64,000 nt of DNA, taken from the NCBI GenBank assembly GCA_050953445.1, contig JBMNMS010000002.1, forward strand, positions 310,001 through 374,000, written 5' to 3'. Positions within the stretch are counted from its first letter, which is position 1, and the number at the start of each line of letters is the position of its first letter. The translations under genes were made by a program, and so were the position numbers. Below are positions 24,975 through 33,324 of the stretch, piece by piece. This stretch comes from JBMNMS01 sp050953445 (GTDB taxonomy: Bacteria > Bacillota > Clostridia > Peptostreptococcales > Anaerovoracaceae). The notes beneath the pieces are model-generated. The model made no database searches. It saw nothing but the letters and a program-made list of their open reading frames with translations, and had not been told where the DNA came from.

Positions 24975-26390
24975 TTAAAAAAATAGTTTATTCTCGATGT
25001 ACTCCTTTATATTTGTAATGGGGATTCGTACCTGATTCATAGTATCGCGATCTCTAACCGTAACACAGTCATCTACTTCCGTATCAAAATCTACTGTAAT
25101 ACAAAAAGGTGTTCCTATTTCATCCTGTCTTCTATACCGTTTTCCAATACTTCCCGGCAAATCATAATCCACCATGAAATATTTGGATAACTCATCATAT
25201 ATGGATTCGGCTTTATCGTTCAATTTTTTTGTAAGAGGAAGAACCGCAGCTTTGTATGGGGCAAGAGCGGGATGGAAACGCAATACAACCCTCTTATCCT
25301 CCTTCCCATTTGCGTCGGTTAAAATCTCCTCATCGTAGGCATCACACAAAAACGCCAGAGTCATCCGATCTGTACCTAATGATGGCTCCACACAATAAGG
25401 AACATACTTATCATTGCTTTCAGGATCCAGATAGGACATATCCTGACTGGAATGTTCCATGTGCTGTTTGAGATCGAAATCAGTTCTGTCAGCTATTCCC
25501 CATAGCTCACCCCATCCAAAGGGGAATAGATATTCAATATCTGTGGTAGCGTTGCTATAATGAGATAATTCCTCCGGCGAATGATCTCTAAGTCGTATGT
25601 TTTCCTCCTTTAAGCCTAAGGATTTGAGCCAATTGACACAAAACTCTCTCCAATAATTAAACCATTCCATATCTGTACCGGGTTTACAGAAGAACTCCAG
25701 CTCCATTTGTTCGAATTCCCGTGTACGGAAAGTGAAATTACCAGGTGTAATCTCATTTCTAAACGACTTTCCCATCTGTGCTATCCCGAAAGGAATTTTC
25801 TTCCGCGATGTTCTTGCAACATTCTTAAAGTTGACGAAAATTCCTTGAGCCGTTTCCGGTCGCAAAAAAATTTCAGACTGAGAATCCTCGGTTACACCTT
25901 GGAAGGTTTTAAACATAAGATTGAATTTTCTAATACTCGTAAAATTTGTTTTATTGCATTGAGGGCATGGAATATCGTTATCCCTTATGTAGGACTCTAA
26001 TTTTTCGTTATTCCATCCGTCTACGGCTACTTCCTCAATTTTATTCTCATTTAAATAATCTTCGATCAGTTTATCAGCGCGAAACCTGGACTTACATTCC
26101 TTGCAATCTAAAAGTGGATCAGCAAAACCACCCACATGTCCTGATGCTATCCAGGTTTTAGGATTCATCAGAATCGCCGCATCCAGTCCTACATTAAATT
26201 TTGATTCCTGGACAAACTTTTTCCACCAAGCCTTTTTTACATTATTCTTTAATTCAATACCTACGGGACCATAATCCCAAGTGTTTGCTAATCCACCGTA
26301 GATTTCAGAACCGGGAAAAATGAACCCTCTCGATTTGGCCAGAGCCACTATTACATCCAATGTGATTTCTTTTGTGATTTCTTTTGCCAT
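24975..26390 (-). CDS. glyS: Glycyl-tRNA synthetase, class II alpha2 type
   Basis: This single-chain GlyRS is about 471 residues from the ATG giving MAKEITKEITLDVIVALAKSRGFIFPGSEIYGG. An ATG 42 bases upstream (26432) is possible but adds a non-conserved leader. Class II motif 2 (FRNEITPGNFTFRTREFEQMELEFFC) and motif 3 region (EPSLGTDRMTLAFL) are present. A zinc-knuckle CKECKSRF...CPQCNK lies in the insertion. It charges tRNA-Gly. A structured leader separates it from a good promoter, which hints at regulation. Confidence 0.96.
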   Translation of the reverse strand: MAKEITKEITLDVIVALAKSRGFIFPGSEIYGGLANTWDYGPVGIELKNNVKKAWWKKFVQESKFNVGLDAAILMNPKTWIASGHVGGFADPLLDCKECKSRFRADKLIEDYLNENKIEEVAVDGWNNEKLESYIRDNDIPCPQCNKTNFTSIRKFNLMFKTFQGVTEDSQSEIFLRPETAQGIFVNFKNVARTSRKKIPFGIAQMGKSFRNEITPGNFTFRTREFEQMELEFFCKPGTDMEWFNYWREFCVNWLKSLGLKEENIRLRDHSPEELSHYSNATTDIEYLFPFGWGELWGIADRTDFDLKQHMEHSSQDMSYLDPESNDKYVPYCVEPSLGTDRMTLAFLCDAYDEEILTDANGKEDKRVVLRFHPALAPYKAAVLPLTKKLNDKAESIYDELSKYFMVDYDLPGSIGKRYRRQDEIGTPFCITVDFDTEVDDCVTVRDRDTMNQVRIPITNIKEYIENKLFF

Positions 26391-26432
26391 AAGATTATTT
26401 AACCTACCATTCTCTTCGTTTATTTTCATCAT

Positions 26433-26604
26433 TATGCAGGTCCAGCCATATTTGGCAGGACCTGCTGCAATGTGAACTACTTGCCACTTTTAGAAGTGTG
26501 AGCCTCCTGGTCAATATTCCCAAGGGAATAAGTTTACCCGTGATATATTGTTTGCTAAAATGTGTTATTCATTTCTCCACCCAAATAGGATAAACAAATT
26601 TCGC
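26433..26604 (-). ncRNA. Structured leader of glyS
   Basis: The 170 or so bases between the promoter and glyS contain three inverted repeats. ATTCCC-AA-GGGAAT is near 26517 and CACTT-TTA-GAAGTG near 26489. A strong stem, GCAGGTCC (26436-26443) with GGACCTGC (26458-26465), is extended by GCCA/TGGC. The last stem ends just before the upstream ATG. I find no conserved T-box core or glycine-riboswitch core, so the class is unknown. It could be a translational control element. Confidence 0.45.
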
Positions 26605-26632
26605 ATTATAGCATAAATTCTTATTTTTTCAA
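26605..26632 (-). promoter_or_regulatory. Sigma-A-type promoter for glyS
   Basis: On the minus strand TTGAAA (26627-26632) and TATAAT (26605-26610) are 16 bases apart. The -35 box overlaps the stop codon of the preceding gene. The predicted start of transcription leaves a leader of about 165 bases before glyS. Confidence 0.65.
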
Positions 26633-27261
26633 CTATCCAGTGATTCTTCTTGACATCCGCAATGACAATCGGAAGTTTCGCAACTATCGTCACATTCTTC
26701 ATCGCTGCCACACATGCAATCGCATTCATCTTCCTTACGGGTGGCCTTGTTTATAGCGTCTCCGGCTTTGGACTTAACATTCTCATAGACATCGGTGCCC
26801 TTACTTTTAACCTCATCCATGATAACCGTACCCTTTTCCTTAACCTCCTCGAAGGTATCGGTAGCCATCTCGCTTATATCCACCACATCTCCGTTATCCT
26901 TAATCAATTCCACTCTGCACTTAGTCCCAAAGATTGCAATAACTCCGGCTACGGCAGCCCAGGGAGCCAGGACGGTACCGATTATACTCACATTTACAGG
27001 TAGGTTTAGAAGAACATCATCATCCTTCTTGACGATGATTTTAGAAACATTCCCTTTTCGTATAGCCTCTTTTATTTTCTCCATAAGCTGTGAGCCCTGC
27101 TCACCCACCTTACTTTTAGCCTTAATATCTATGGATTCTTCAATACTGATAATGGCATCCACCACACTTCCTCCGGAGGCTTCCAAAGCCTCCTTGGCTT
27201 CTTTATAGCTGACACCTGTTCTGTCCTTAACAAGTTCAATTTTTTCCAGTGTAATTTCCAT
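26629..27261 (-). CDS. DUF4342-like protein with cysteine-rich tail
   Basis: This protein of about 210 residues has three parts. A UBA-like helical start (EKIELVKDRTGVSYKEAKEALEASGG) is typical of small DUF4342 proteins. A middle section contains one hydrophobic segment (VSIIGTVLAPWAAVAGVIAIFG). A Lys/Glu-rich helical repeat region (VKEKGTVIMDEVKSKGTDVYENVKSKAGDA) follows. The last 30 residues carry eight cysteines and one histidine in a C-x-C-x-C pattern, suggesting metal binding. The start chosen is the ATG after AGGTGGTG; an ATG 39 bases upstream would overlap recO. No function is known. Ordinary DUF4342 proteins are much shorter. Confidence 0.75.
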   Translation of the reverse strand: MEITLEKIELVKDRTGVSYKEAKEALEASGGSVVDAIISIEESIDIKAKSKVGEQGSQLMEKIKEAIRKGNVSKIIVKKDDDVLLNLPVNVSIIGTVLAPWAAVAGVIAIFGTKCRVELIKDNGDVVDISEMATDTFEEVKEKGTVIMDEVKSKGTDVYENVKSKAGDAINKATRKEDECDCMCGSDEECDDSCETSDCHCGCQEESLDS

Positions 27262-27283
27262 TAAAATCACCACCTGCTTTCCT

Positions 27284-28027
27284 TTAAATAAATCCCTCAC
27301 TTTTTAGATCCTTGATGTCAAGATGACATGCAAGCCATATTCTCAACATGTCCTTCAACACCGCAGCAATGTTATCCTCTAATGCCAATTTTTCCAGGCG
27401 ATTTAAGGGATTGTTCATCAAATACTTTAACACATTAACTATATCAAAACAGGAAGGAAAAATCAATATATCCTTATGATGGTTTTGGGAAGATATGCAA
27501 TTAATGCAAACCATTCCGCCTTCCTCTGCACAAAATCCTACCAAGCTTTCTCGTTTACCGCATATTACGCAGCTTCCCAACTGGGGGATACTCCCTGTTG
27601 CCACCAGTAGTTTAACTATATATCCAATTGTCAACGTACGATACTTGCTTCTTCTTTTTTCAATCATAGTTAGAAAATTTAACAGTAGATTAAAAATATC
27701 TGGCGCCGAGGCCTCCTCCGGTAATACTTTAGATGTCAATTCCATTACATACGAGGCTTCCATATACTTGTCAATATCCTCGCCTATTTTATAGTGGCTC
27801 CTTATAACCTCTCCGCTATTTATAAAGTATGCTTCGCCAACCTGTTTTAATTCATATTTACCGTATGTGAAAGGTCGCAGAATCAATGCAGATTTACTCC
27901 TGTTTTTTTCCGAAATGTTTGTCCCTGCACTGATTTTCCCCAGTTTATTTGAGAACATCAGGATCATCCTGCGCCCGCTGGATATTTTATACTGCCGCAA
28001 AACAATACCTTCTGTTTCTATATACAT
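27284..28027 (-). CDS. recO: DNA repair protein RecO
   Basis: This protein of about 247 residues has an N-terminal OB fold (MYIETEGIVLRQYKISSGRRMILMFSNKLGKI), a helical middle and a zinc finger CVICGKRE...VCINC, as in Firmicute RecO. It loads RecA with RecF/RecR and anneals strands. The start is the ATG 4 bases after GGAGAG; a longer frame into era is not used. It directly follows era, the usual clostridial order. Confidence 0.94.
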   Translation of the reverse strand: MYIETEGIVLRQYKISSGRRMILMFSNKLGKISAGTNISEKNRSKSALILRPFTYGKYELKQVGEAYFINSGEVIRSHYKIGEDIDKYMEASYVMELTSKVLPEEASAPDIFNLLLNFLTMIEKRRSKYRTLTIGYIVKLLVATGSIPQLGSCVICGKRESLVGFCAEEGGMVCINCISSQNHHKDILIFPSCFDIVNVLKYLMNNPLNRLEKLALEDNIAAVLKDMLRIWLACHLDIKDLKSEGFI

Positions 28028-28049
28028 TATACTCTCCAATGGCCCCCGG

Positions 28050-28952
28050 CTATTCGTTTGATTTGTATCCAAAAGAGGATAAGAGAAAGTCGCTGTCCCT
28101 CCAATTCTCCTTAACCTTTACCCATAATTCTAAAAAAACCTTAGTGCCCAGCAAACCTTCTATTTCCATCCGCGCACTTTTTCCGATTCCCTTTAGCTTC
28201 TTCCCTTCTTTCCCTATTAGAATTCCCTTATGAGATTTCCTTTCACAGTATATTACTGCCCCTATTTTAGTTTTTTCGGGTGTTTCTTTATAGGTTTCCA
28301 GTTCCACCGCAACACCATGGGGAACCTCCTCGTTTAAATAAAGCAATACCTTTTCTCTGATTATCTCACTGACAAGAAATCTTTCCGGGTGATCTGTTAT
28401 CATGTCACTGGGGAAAAACATGGGTCCTCTAGCCACCATTTCTTCCAATTTTTCAAGCAGAACATCCACATTCTTACCATTTAATGCAGAGATCCCCAAA
28501 ATAAAGTCAAAAATCCCAAGGCTTTCATGTTGATCGTAGATGGTTTTAAAGGTCATGGGAGGGATCTTATCAATTTTATTTATCAACAATATTTTAGGAG
28601 TGGCAGTCCTTCTTAACGATTCCATGATCTTATCGTCTTCCGGTTTTATGGTCAATGTGCTATCGATCATGAAAATTATTACATCTACCTCTTCCATGGT
28701 CCTCATTGCTATTTCCGTCATGTAGCCACCTAATTTGTTTCGTGGCTTATGAATGCCCGGTGTATCTATAAAAACTAGCTGACAAGTAACTTTTCCATCA
28801 TCATCGATTTTGGTGTGAATCCCTCTAATGCTATTTCTTGTGGTCTGAGGCTTGTCGGTGGTAATTGCAATCTTCTCACCAAGTATATTGTTTAGCAGTG
28901 TGGATTTTCCCACATTAGGCCGCCCAATTATCCCTACAAATCCCGATTTCAT
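28050..28952 (-). CDS. era: GTPase Era
   Basis: This 300-residue protein has the GTPase motifs G1 GRPNVGKS (10-17), G3 DTPGIHKP and G4 NKIDK, and a C-terminal KH domain (GAVIYCERKSHKGILIGKEGKKLKGIG). Era binds the 3' end of 16S rRNA and helps 30S assembly. It sits between cdd and recO, as in many Firmicutes. Full length, no anomaly. Confidence 0.97.
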   Translation of the reverse strand: MKSGFVGIIGRPNVGKSTLLNNILGEKIAITTDKPQTTRNSIRGIHTKIDDDGKVTCQLVFIDTPGIHKPRNKLGGYMTEIAMRTMEEVDVIIFMIDSTLTIKPEDDKIMESLRRTATPKILLINKIDKIPPMTFKTIYDQHESLGIFDFILGISALNGKNVDVLLEKLEEMVARGPMFFPSDMITDHPERFLVSEIIREKVLLYLNEEVPHGVAVELETYKETPEKTKIGAVIYCERKSHKGILIGKEGKKLKGIGKSARMEIEGLLGTKVFLELWVKVKENWRDSDFLLSSFGYKSNE

Positions 28953-28982
28953 ATATAATCACTCCCCTCAATTTCACTTCCA

Positions 28983-29375
28983 TCAGTCTTTATCTATAAA
29001 CTGGAATCTTTCGGGAAGTAGTTTGCTTAGCCAGGTTACCTTTAAATTATCCTCATCAGGGCCTACAATAACTCGCAAATCCTCCTCAAATTCAGACATG
29101 AACTGAAGGCAGATTCCACATGGTATGGCTTCCGATTCCTTCGAAGAAGCTATTGCAATGGCAGAGAATCCGCGAAATCCCTCGGAAACAGCTTTTAAAA
29201 AGGCTGTTCTTTCCGCGCAGATTGTAGCACCAAAAGAAGCATTTTCCACATTAACGCCGGTAAAAACCTGCCCGGTTTTGCTAAGCAGTGCTGCTCCTAC
29301 CTTAAGGCCTGAGTACGGTGCATAGGCATGGGAAATAACTCCTTTTGCAAATAAATATAAGTCTTTATCCGTCAT
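28983..29375 (-). CDS. cdd: Cytidine deaminase
   Basis: This zinc-dependent deaminase has about 130 residues, with the family motifs VENASFGATICAERTA (catalytic Glu and zinc Cys) and PCGICLQF. It converts cytidine and deoxycytidine to uridines in salvage. The second ATG (MTDKDLYLFAKG) follows GGAGGTC at 4 bases and is preferred; an ATG 12 bases earlier lies in that site. It is the tetrameric short type. Confidence 0.95.
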   Translation of the reverse strand: MTDKDLYLFAKGVISHAYAPYSGLKVGAALLSKTGQVFTGVNVENASFGATICAERTAFLKAVSEGFRGFSAIAIASSKESEAIPCGICLQFMSEFEEDLRVIVGPDEDNLKVTWLSKLLPERFQFIDKD

Positions 29376-29396
29376 TTTGACCTCCATACTTGGTTT

Positions 29397-29852
29397 TTAG
29401 TCCCGTGAAAGACCTACCTTCTCCATGATGGCTTCTTCCTTGCGCCGCATTATCTCTTTGTGTTCATCGTCATCATGATCATAGCCTAAAAGGTGAAACA
29501 TGCTGTGGACAAATAGGTATGTCAATTCCCTCTCAGGAGAATGGCCGAATTCGTCGGCCTGGAGCAAAGCCTGTTCGGTACATATGACGACATCGCCCAG
29601 GCAGATTTGGCCTTCTTCAGCAAAATCCTCCCCCTTCCCGTATTGGGGAAAGGAAAGCACATCTGTCACTCTGTTCTTTCCACGATATATAAGATTTAAA
29701 TCTCTAATCTCCTCGCCGGTTACGAAAGTAACAGATACGGTTATCCGTCGGGGGTTCAGTCCTTCCTCGGTAACACAATGAACCCCGGCCTCTTTCATCT
29801 TGCTTATTATACTTTGGCCGGGCATTCTTTCTTCACTGAATATTATTTCCAT
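29397..29852 (-). CDS. ybeY: Endoribonuclease YbeY
   Basis: This 151-residue metalloprotein has the zinc site HSMFHLLGYDHDDDEH near residues 115-130, the H-x3-H-x5-H pattern of YbeY. The second position is Ser in place of the usual Gly. Upstream it has the conserved LNLIYRGKNRVTDVLSFP. YbeY acts in 16S rRNA 3'-end maturation and ribosome quality control. It lies downstream of phoH, its usual partner. Confidence 0.95.
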   Translation of the reverse strand: MEIIFSEERMPGQSIISKMKEAGVHCVTEEGLNPRRITVSVTFVTGEEIRDLNLIYRGKNRVTDVLSFPQYGKGEDFAEEGQICLGDVVICTEQALLQADEFGHSPERELTYLFVHSMFHLLGYDHDDDEHKEIMRRKEEAIMEKVGLSRD

Positions 29853-29897
29853 GTTCTGCTCCTTTCAATGCCGCAATTTATCGAATCCTGTAATCGG

Positions 29898-30920
29898 CTA
29901 ACTATCATTAGTCTCTTCTGATTTCATTTCCTTTTCAAACCTTTCATAGGCATTAATTATGCGTTTCACAAGGGCATGTCTTACAACATCTCCCTCCTTT
30001 AAAAAACAAAAACCTATTCCCAGGACACCGTCCAAAACCTTTAACGCATCCAATAGACCGGATTTTTTTCCTCTTGGCAAATCAATCTGGGTAATATCAC
30101 CGGTGACGATGGCCTTGGAACCAAACCCCAACCTTGTAAGAAACATCTTCATTTGTTCTTTGGTTGCATTTTGTGCTTCATCCAGTATTATGAAAGACTT
30201 GTCCAAAGTTCGCCCTCTCATATATGCAAGGGGAACTATTTCTATTGCCTCTCGCTCACGCAATCTTATGGTGGCATCCCTACCCATAATATCGTACAGA
30301 GCATCGTACAATGGCCTTAGATATGGATCCACCTTTTCCTGCAGATCACCGGGCAAAAATCCAAGTCTTTCACCTGCTTCCACCGCCGGTCTGGTCAATA
30401 TGATCTTTTCCACTTCCTTATTTTTAAAGGCACTAATTGCCATAGCAACGGCTATATAGGTTTTCCCTGTTCCTGCCGGGCCTACACCTAATATGATATC
30501 ATTTTTCCGAATGGTTTCCACATATGTTTTTTGCCCCATTGTCTTAGGTTTAATAGGTCTGCCCTTATGGGTAAAACAGATAACATCCCTGCTTACATTG
30601 TTATCCTTATATGAGATGCCTTTCTTGTTAAGGCCGATAACATAGTTCACTTTCTGTTCGTCCAGAGTTTCGCCGTCTTTTATTATGGCTAAGAGCTCGG
30701 CGAGCACCTCACTGGCCTTTCCTGCTTCGGATCCCTTTAGTATTATTTCATCCTTGCGCTGAATTATATCAACATCGTAATTATCCTGTATTATTTTAAG
30801 GTTCACATCCAGATTGCCGAAGAGCACGTCGGCCTCGTGCTCCTTATTTATTTTTATCGTAAGATCCTCTAACAAATAATTGTCCAATAGTAATGTCCTT
30901 TCCAAATTGTAATTAAGCAT
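29898..30920 (-). CDS. phoH: PhoH family ATPase
   Basis: This protein of about 340 residues has an N-terminal KH-like region and a RecA-type ATPase core: Walker A GVGPAGTGKTYIAVAMA, Walker B FIILDEAQNATKEQMKM, and GDITQIDLP. PhoH proteins are predicted RNA helicase/ATPases, often paired with ybeY as here. The start is not certain: several ATG codons cluster where the gene overlaps the yqfD 3' end. The ATG overlapping that stop by 8 bases is used, but 30947 is possible. Confidence 0.93.
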   Translation of the reverse strand: MLNYNLERTLLLDNYLLEDLTIKINKEHEADVLFGNLDVNLKIIQDNYDVDIIQRKDEIILKGSEAGKASEVLAELLAIIKDGETLDEQKVNYVIGLNKKGISYKDNNVSRDVICFTHKGRPIKPKTMGQKTYVETIRKNDIILGVGPAGTGKTYIAVAMAISAFKNKEVEKIILTRPAVEAGERLGFLPGDLQEKVDPYLRPLYDALYDIMGRDATIRLREREAIEIVPLAYMRGRTLDKSFIILDEAQNATKEQMKMFLTRLGFGSKAIVTGDITQIDLPRGKKSGLLDALKVLDGVLGIGFCFLKEGDVVRHALVKRIINAYERFEKEMKSEETNDS

Positions 30921-32118
30921 TTTCATCTGCTTCATTCTCATCGCCATTTGGTATGGTTATAGGCTGTTCTAACCCAATTTCCTCCAAGGCTTCCGTAATG
31001 ACGGTTACAACTATTATATTTTCTTCAACAGAAAACTTCAAACTATTATTTAATATTTGGGTTTTTTCTGTTAAATTATCCTTTGCCCACCACCTGATCT
31101 GTTCCCTAACCTGTCTTTCTATGGATTCCTTATCCCTTTTACGGCTGGAGATGGTTACCTCCTCCTCCATAGTCAGCTTTAGGTTTACCGGAATCGGGAT
31201 GATACTATCAATTAAAGTTTTTCTTTTGAGCACAGAAATATCGTAAAGATTAAAGATACGGTTACTATCCAGACTGAACTGACCTATTTTAAGGATAAAT
31301 CCCGGTATCCTCCGCCCTGTTGGCTTTTTAATACTTTCCTTTGCCTCTTGAAAAAACTCATGGCGGTAAATCACCTTTGCTAAAACCTGTCCCTCGGCAT
31401 GCACATAATTGTAATTCATAATCTGGGGATCGGTACTATACGTAGTATCAGTAATCGGCATCATACCTGTAATTACAATATCACCCTTTCTTACAAAATC
31501 CCCTGTTTCTACAGCTTGTAGACCCTCCCTGGGTATCACTTTTTGTATATAACCTTCCTTTTTTGCAACGATATGGCAAGGATGATTTTTGTCTGTCTCC
31601 TCCTCTATCAGCCGCTTTTCTACAACCGTAACCTCAGCCAGGCTTCCCACATATTTTATGCCTATCCAACTGATATCATCATGCATTTTAAACATTTCTA
31701 TCTCAACAAGATTCGGATCCAAAGACTTTTTTGCCCCCTCATATAGTCCCGCGTGGCGGAGTTCTTCGCGAAGCTGTTCTTCCGTTATCCGCTCGTAGCC
31801 ATAAATCCGGATTTCCGATATAAACATACCTTGATATATGAGCAGGAATAACAAAATAAGCATACCTGCCCAAATACTTTTTTTGGCACAGAGCTTCCTT
31901 AAAAAAGGCACTATTCCATAATTCCTTACTATTGTTATTCTATATCGATTTCTAAATAACCTATAAAACCTCTCCCAATCAGATCCATCTACGGTTAAAC
32001 TCATCTCAACATTGCTTATTATCCGGATCTTGCTAATGCCTATTCCCTGTTTTAAACATTCATTAAGTAGCCTTTGCTGCTCAAACCCCTCCACTTTAAT
32101 CAGAAGACGATCCCTCAT
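30913..32118 (-). CDS. yqfD: Sporulation protein YqfD
   Basis: This 401-residue protein has a cytosolic start (KVEGFEQQRLLNECLKQGIGISKI), one membrane helix (around 85-105, IWAGMLILLFLLIYQGMF) and an extracellular region with a POTRA-like stretch (SEIRIYGYERITEEQLREEL). YqfD is a sigma-E-regulated sporulation protein related to IV-type membrane proteins. It lies between yqfC and phoH, the standard Firmicute arrangement. Confidence 0.93.
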   Translation of the reverse strand: MRDRLLIKVEGFEQQRLLNECLKQGIGISKIRIISNVEMSLTVDGSDWERFYRLFRNRYRITIVRNYGIVPFLRKLCAKKSIWAGMLILLFLLIYQGMFISEIRIYGYERITEEQLREELRHAGLYEGAKKSLDPNLVEIEMFKMHDDISWIGIKYVGSLAEVTVVEKRLIEEETDKNHPCHIVAKKEGYIQKVIPREGLQAVETGDFVRKGDIVITGMMPITDTTYSTDPQIMNYNYVHAEGQVLAKVIYRHEFFQEAKESIKKPTGRRIPGFILKIGQFSLDSNRIFNLYDISVLKRKTLIDSIIPIPVNLKLTMEEEVTISSRKRDKESIERQVREQIRWWAKDNLTEKTQILNNSLKFSVEENIIVVTVITEALEEIGLEQPITIPNGDENEADENA

Positions 32119-32119
32119 A

Positions 32120-32395
32120 TTAAGTTTCTCCTCTTACAGCCTGGTAGAGCTCAAGCTTAAATATACGTCCCGTCAATATTATCCTGCGATCATTTAGTGA
32201 GTTTATCATCAGATCATCCCCCGATATGGAGGCATACATCCCTCCACAGTTGACGACTATTTCCTTATCATTTATCATGACAATCTGTTTCACATTATCC
32301 ACAATTCCCGTTCCGCCGCCGATTAAAACCCTTGGCATATTTAAACTAAAATCATATAGGATTTCATCTTTTATTCCCACAGCAATCTCCTTCAC
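32120..32395 (-). CDS. yqfC: Sporulation protein YqfC
   Basis: This 91-residue protein resembles YabP/YqfC proteins: LNMPRVLIGGGTGIVDNVKQIVMINDKEIVVNCGGMYASISGDDL and the ending ITLTGRIFKLELY-like stretch (IILTGRIFKLELYQAV). Two GTG starts compete. The first follows GAGGGG at 9 bases; the second (position 32380) follows AAGGAG at 6 bases and may be the true one. The gene ends one base before yqfD and begins the yqfC-yqfD-phoH-ybeY-cdd-era series. Confidence 0.9.
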   Translation of the reverse strand: MKEIAVGIKDEILYDFSLNMPRVLIGGGTGIVDNVKQIVMINDKEIVVNCGGMYASISGDDLMINSLNDRRIILTGRIFKLELYQAVRGET

Positions 32396-32482
32396 TTTAG
32401 CAATCCCCTCAGCATCCTGCCTTCTCCTTAATTTTTATGAAATGTGCAACGGAATAATTCCCTGTAAACGGGCATAATAAAA

Positions 32483-32501
32483 CCGCCGGTTAAACCGGCG
32501 G
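32483..32501 (-). terminator. Terminator of the rpsU transcript
   Basis: A perfect GC-rich stem (CCGCCGG-TTAAA-CCGGCGG) is followed on the minus strand by TTTTATTATG. It lies about 100 bases downstream of rpsU and clearly separates it from yqfC. Confidence 0.85.
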
Positions 32502-32598
32502 CATAAAATCAATGTAATCCAAGCCTATTCTGTGTAAACTTCAGTATAAGGGTACGTTCAAAGGTTTCCCTGTCCATTACAAACTATATCTATCGCCA

Positions 32599-32778
32599 TT
32601 AAAACTTTTTAGCTTTCTTTCTGGCCGCTTCTGATTTTTTCTTCTTCCTTACACTTGGCTTCTCATAATGCTCTCTTTTTCTTAACTCTGACATTACTCC
32701 GTCCCTGGCGCAAGAACGTTTAAATCTTTTCAATGCACTTTCGAGATTTTCACCTTCTCTAACAACTACCTGTGCCAT
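32599..32778 (-). CDS. rpsU: Ribosomal protein bS21
   Basis: A 59-residue basic protein translated directly from the sequence: MAQVVVREGENLESALKRFK, then KRSCARDGVMSELRKREHYEK and a Lys/Arg-rich tail ending KKAKKF. This is bS21, a small subunit protein involved in initiation. The ribosome site contains AAGGTTAT close to ATG, preceded by nine consecutive G. The gene has its own promoter and terminator. Confidence 0.96.
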   Translation of the reverse strand: MAQVVVREGENLESALKRFKRSCARDGVMSELRKREHYEKPSVRKKKKSEAARKKAKKF

Positions 32779-32856
32779 ATAACCTTATCCCCCCCCCTCT
32801 ACATCACGAAATTTTGTACCTACTATTCTGAGAACGGCTTGTTCGACAACATGGAT

Positions 32857-32885
32857 ATTATACATAAGGTTGCAACAATAATCAA
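32857..32885 (-). promoter_or_regulatory. Sigma-A-type promoter for rpsU
   Basis: On the minus strand TTGATT (32880-32885) and TATAAT (32857-32862) are separated by 17 bases, about 75 bases upstream of the rpsU start. It lies in the short gap after the HIT gene. Confidence 0.65.
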
Positions 32886-32918
32886 GCTTAAAATGAAAAC
32901 CCTTAGATAGACATACAA

Positions 32919-33260
32919 TCATCCGGGGGGCCAAAGCATTTTACGCTTGCCTAAAAGATGGAAATGAATATGTTTTACAGTTTGCATTCCATCCTCCCCA
33001 CAATTGCAAATCAGACGATATCCTCCCATAAGTCCAAGGTTATCTGCTATCTCTTTTACCTTTCCAATAAGCCTACCCATTGTTTCCTCATCTTCCTTGC
33101 CCACGTGGTTAAGGGAATCCATATGCTTTTTGGGAATCATTAATACATGCACCGGTGCTTGAGGTGCGAGGTCATGAAAAACCACCATATCATCATCTTC
33201 ATAAACAATATTTGCAGGTATTTCTTTGTTTGCTATTTTGCAAAATATACAATCGCTCAT
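32919..33260 (-). CDS. HIT family nucleotide-binding protein
   Basis: This protein of about 113 residues has the histidine triad HIHFHLLG near its end and a zinc-type CIFC at the N-terminus (MSDCIFCKIANKEIP), as in PKCI/HINT-type proteins. It probably hydrolyses adenosine 5'-phosphoramidates or related nucleotides. The ATG 5 bases after GGAGGGA is used; one 18 bases upstream lies in the ribosome site. It follows mtaB on the same strand. Confidence 0.93.
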   Translation of the reverse strand: MSDCIFCKIANKEIPANIVYEDDDMVVFHDLAPQAPVHVLMIPKKHMDSLNHVGKEDEETMGRLIGKVKEIADNLGLMGGYRLICNCGEDGMQTVKHIHFHLLGKRKMLWPPG

Positions 33261-33324
33261 ATTTTCCCTCCATACCAATTATTCTATCCTTATTCAACCA
33301 TATTACATGGTAAGTCCATAAGGG

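Noticed and set aside
26433..26604. T-box or glycine riboswitch upstream of glyS
   Set aside because: The leader is structured, but the conserved cores of these RNA families were not found by eye on the minus strand.
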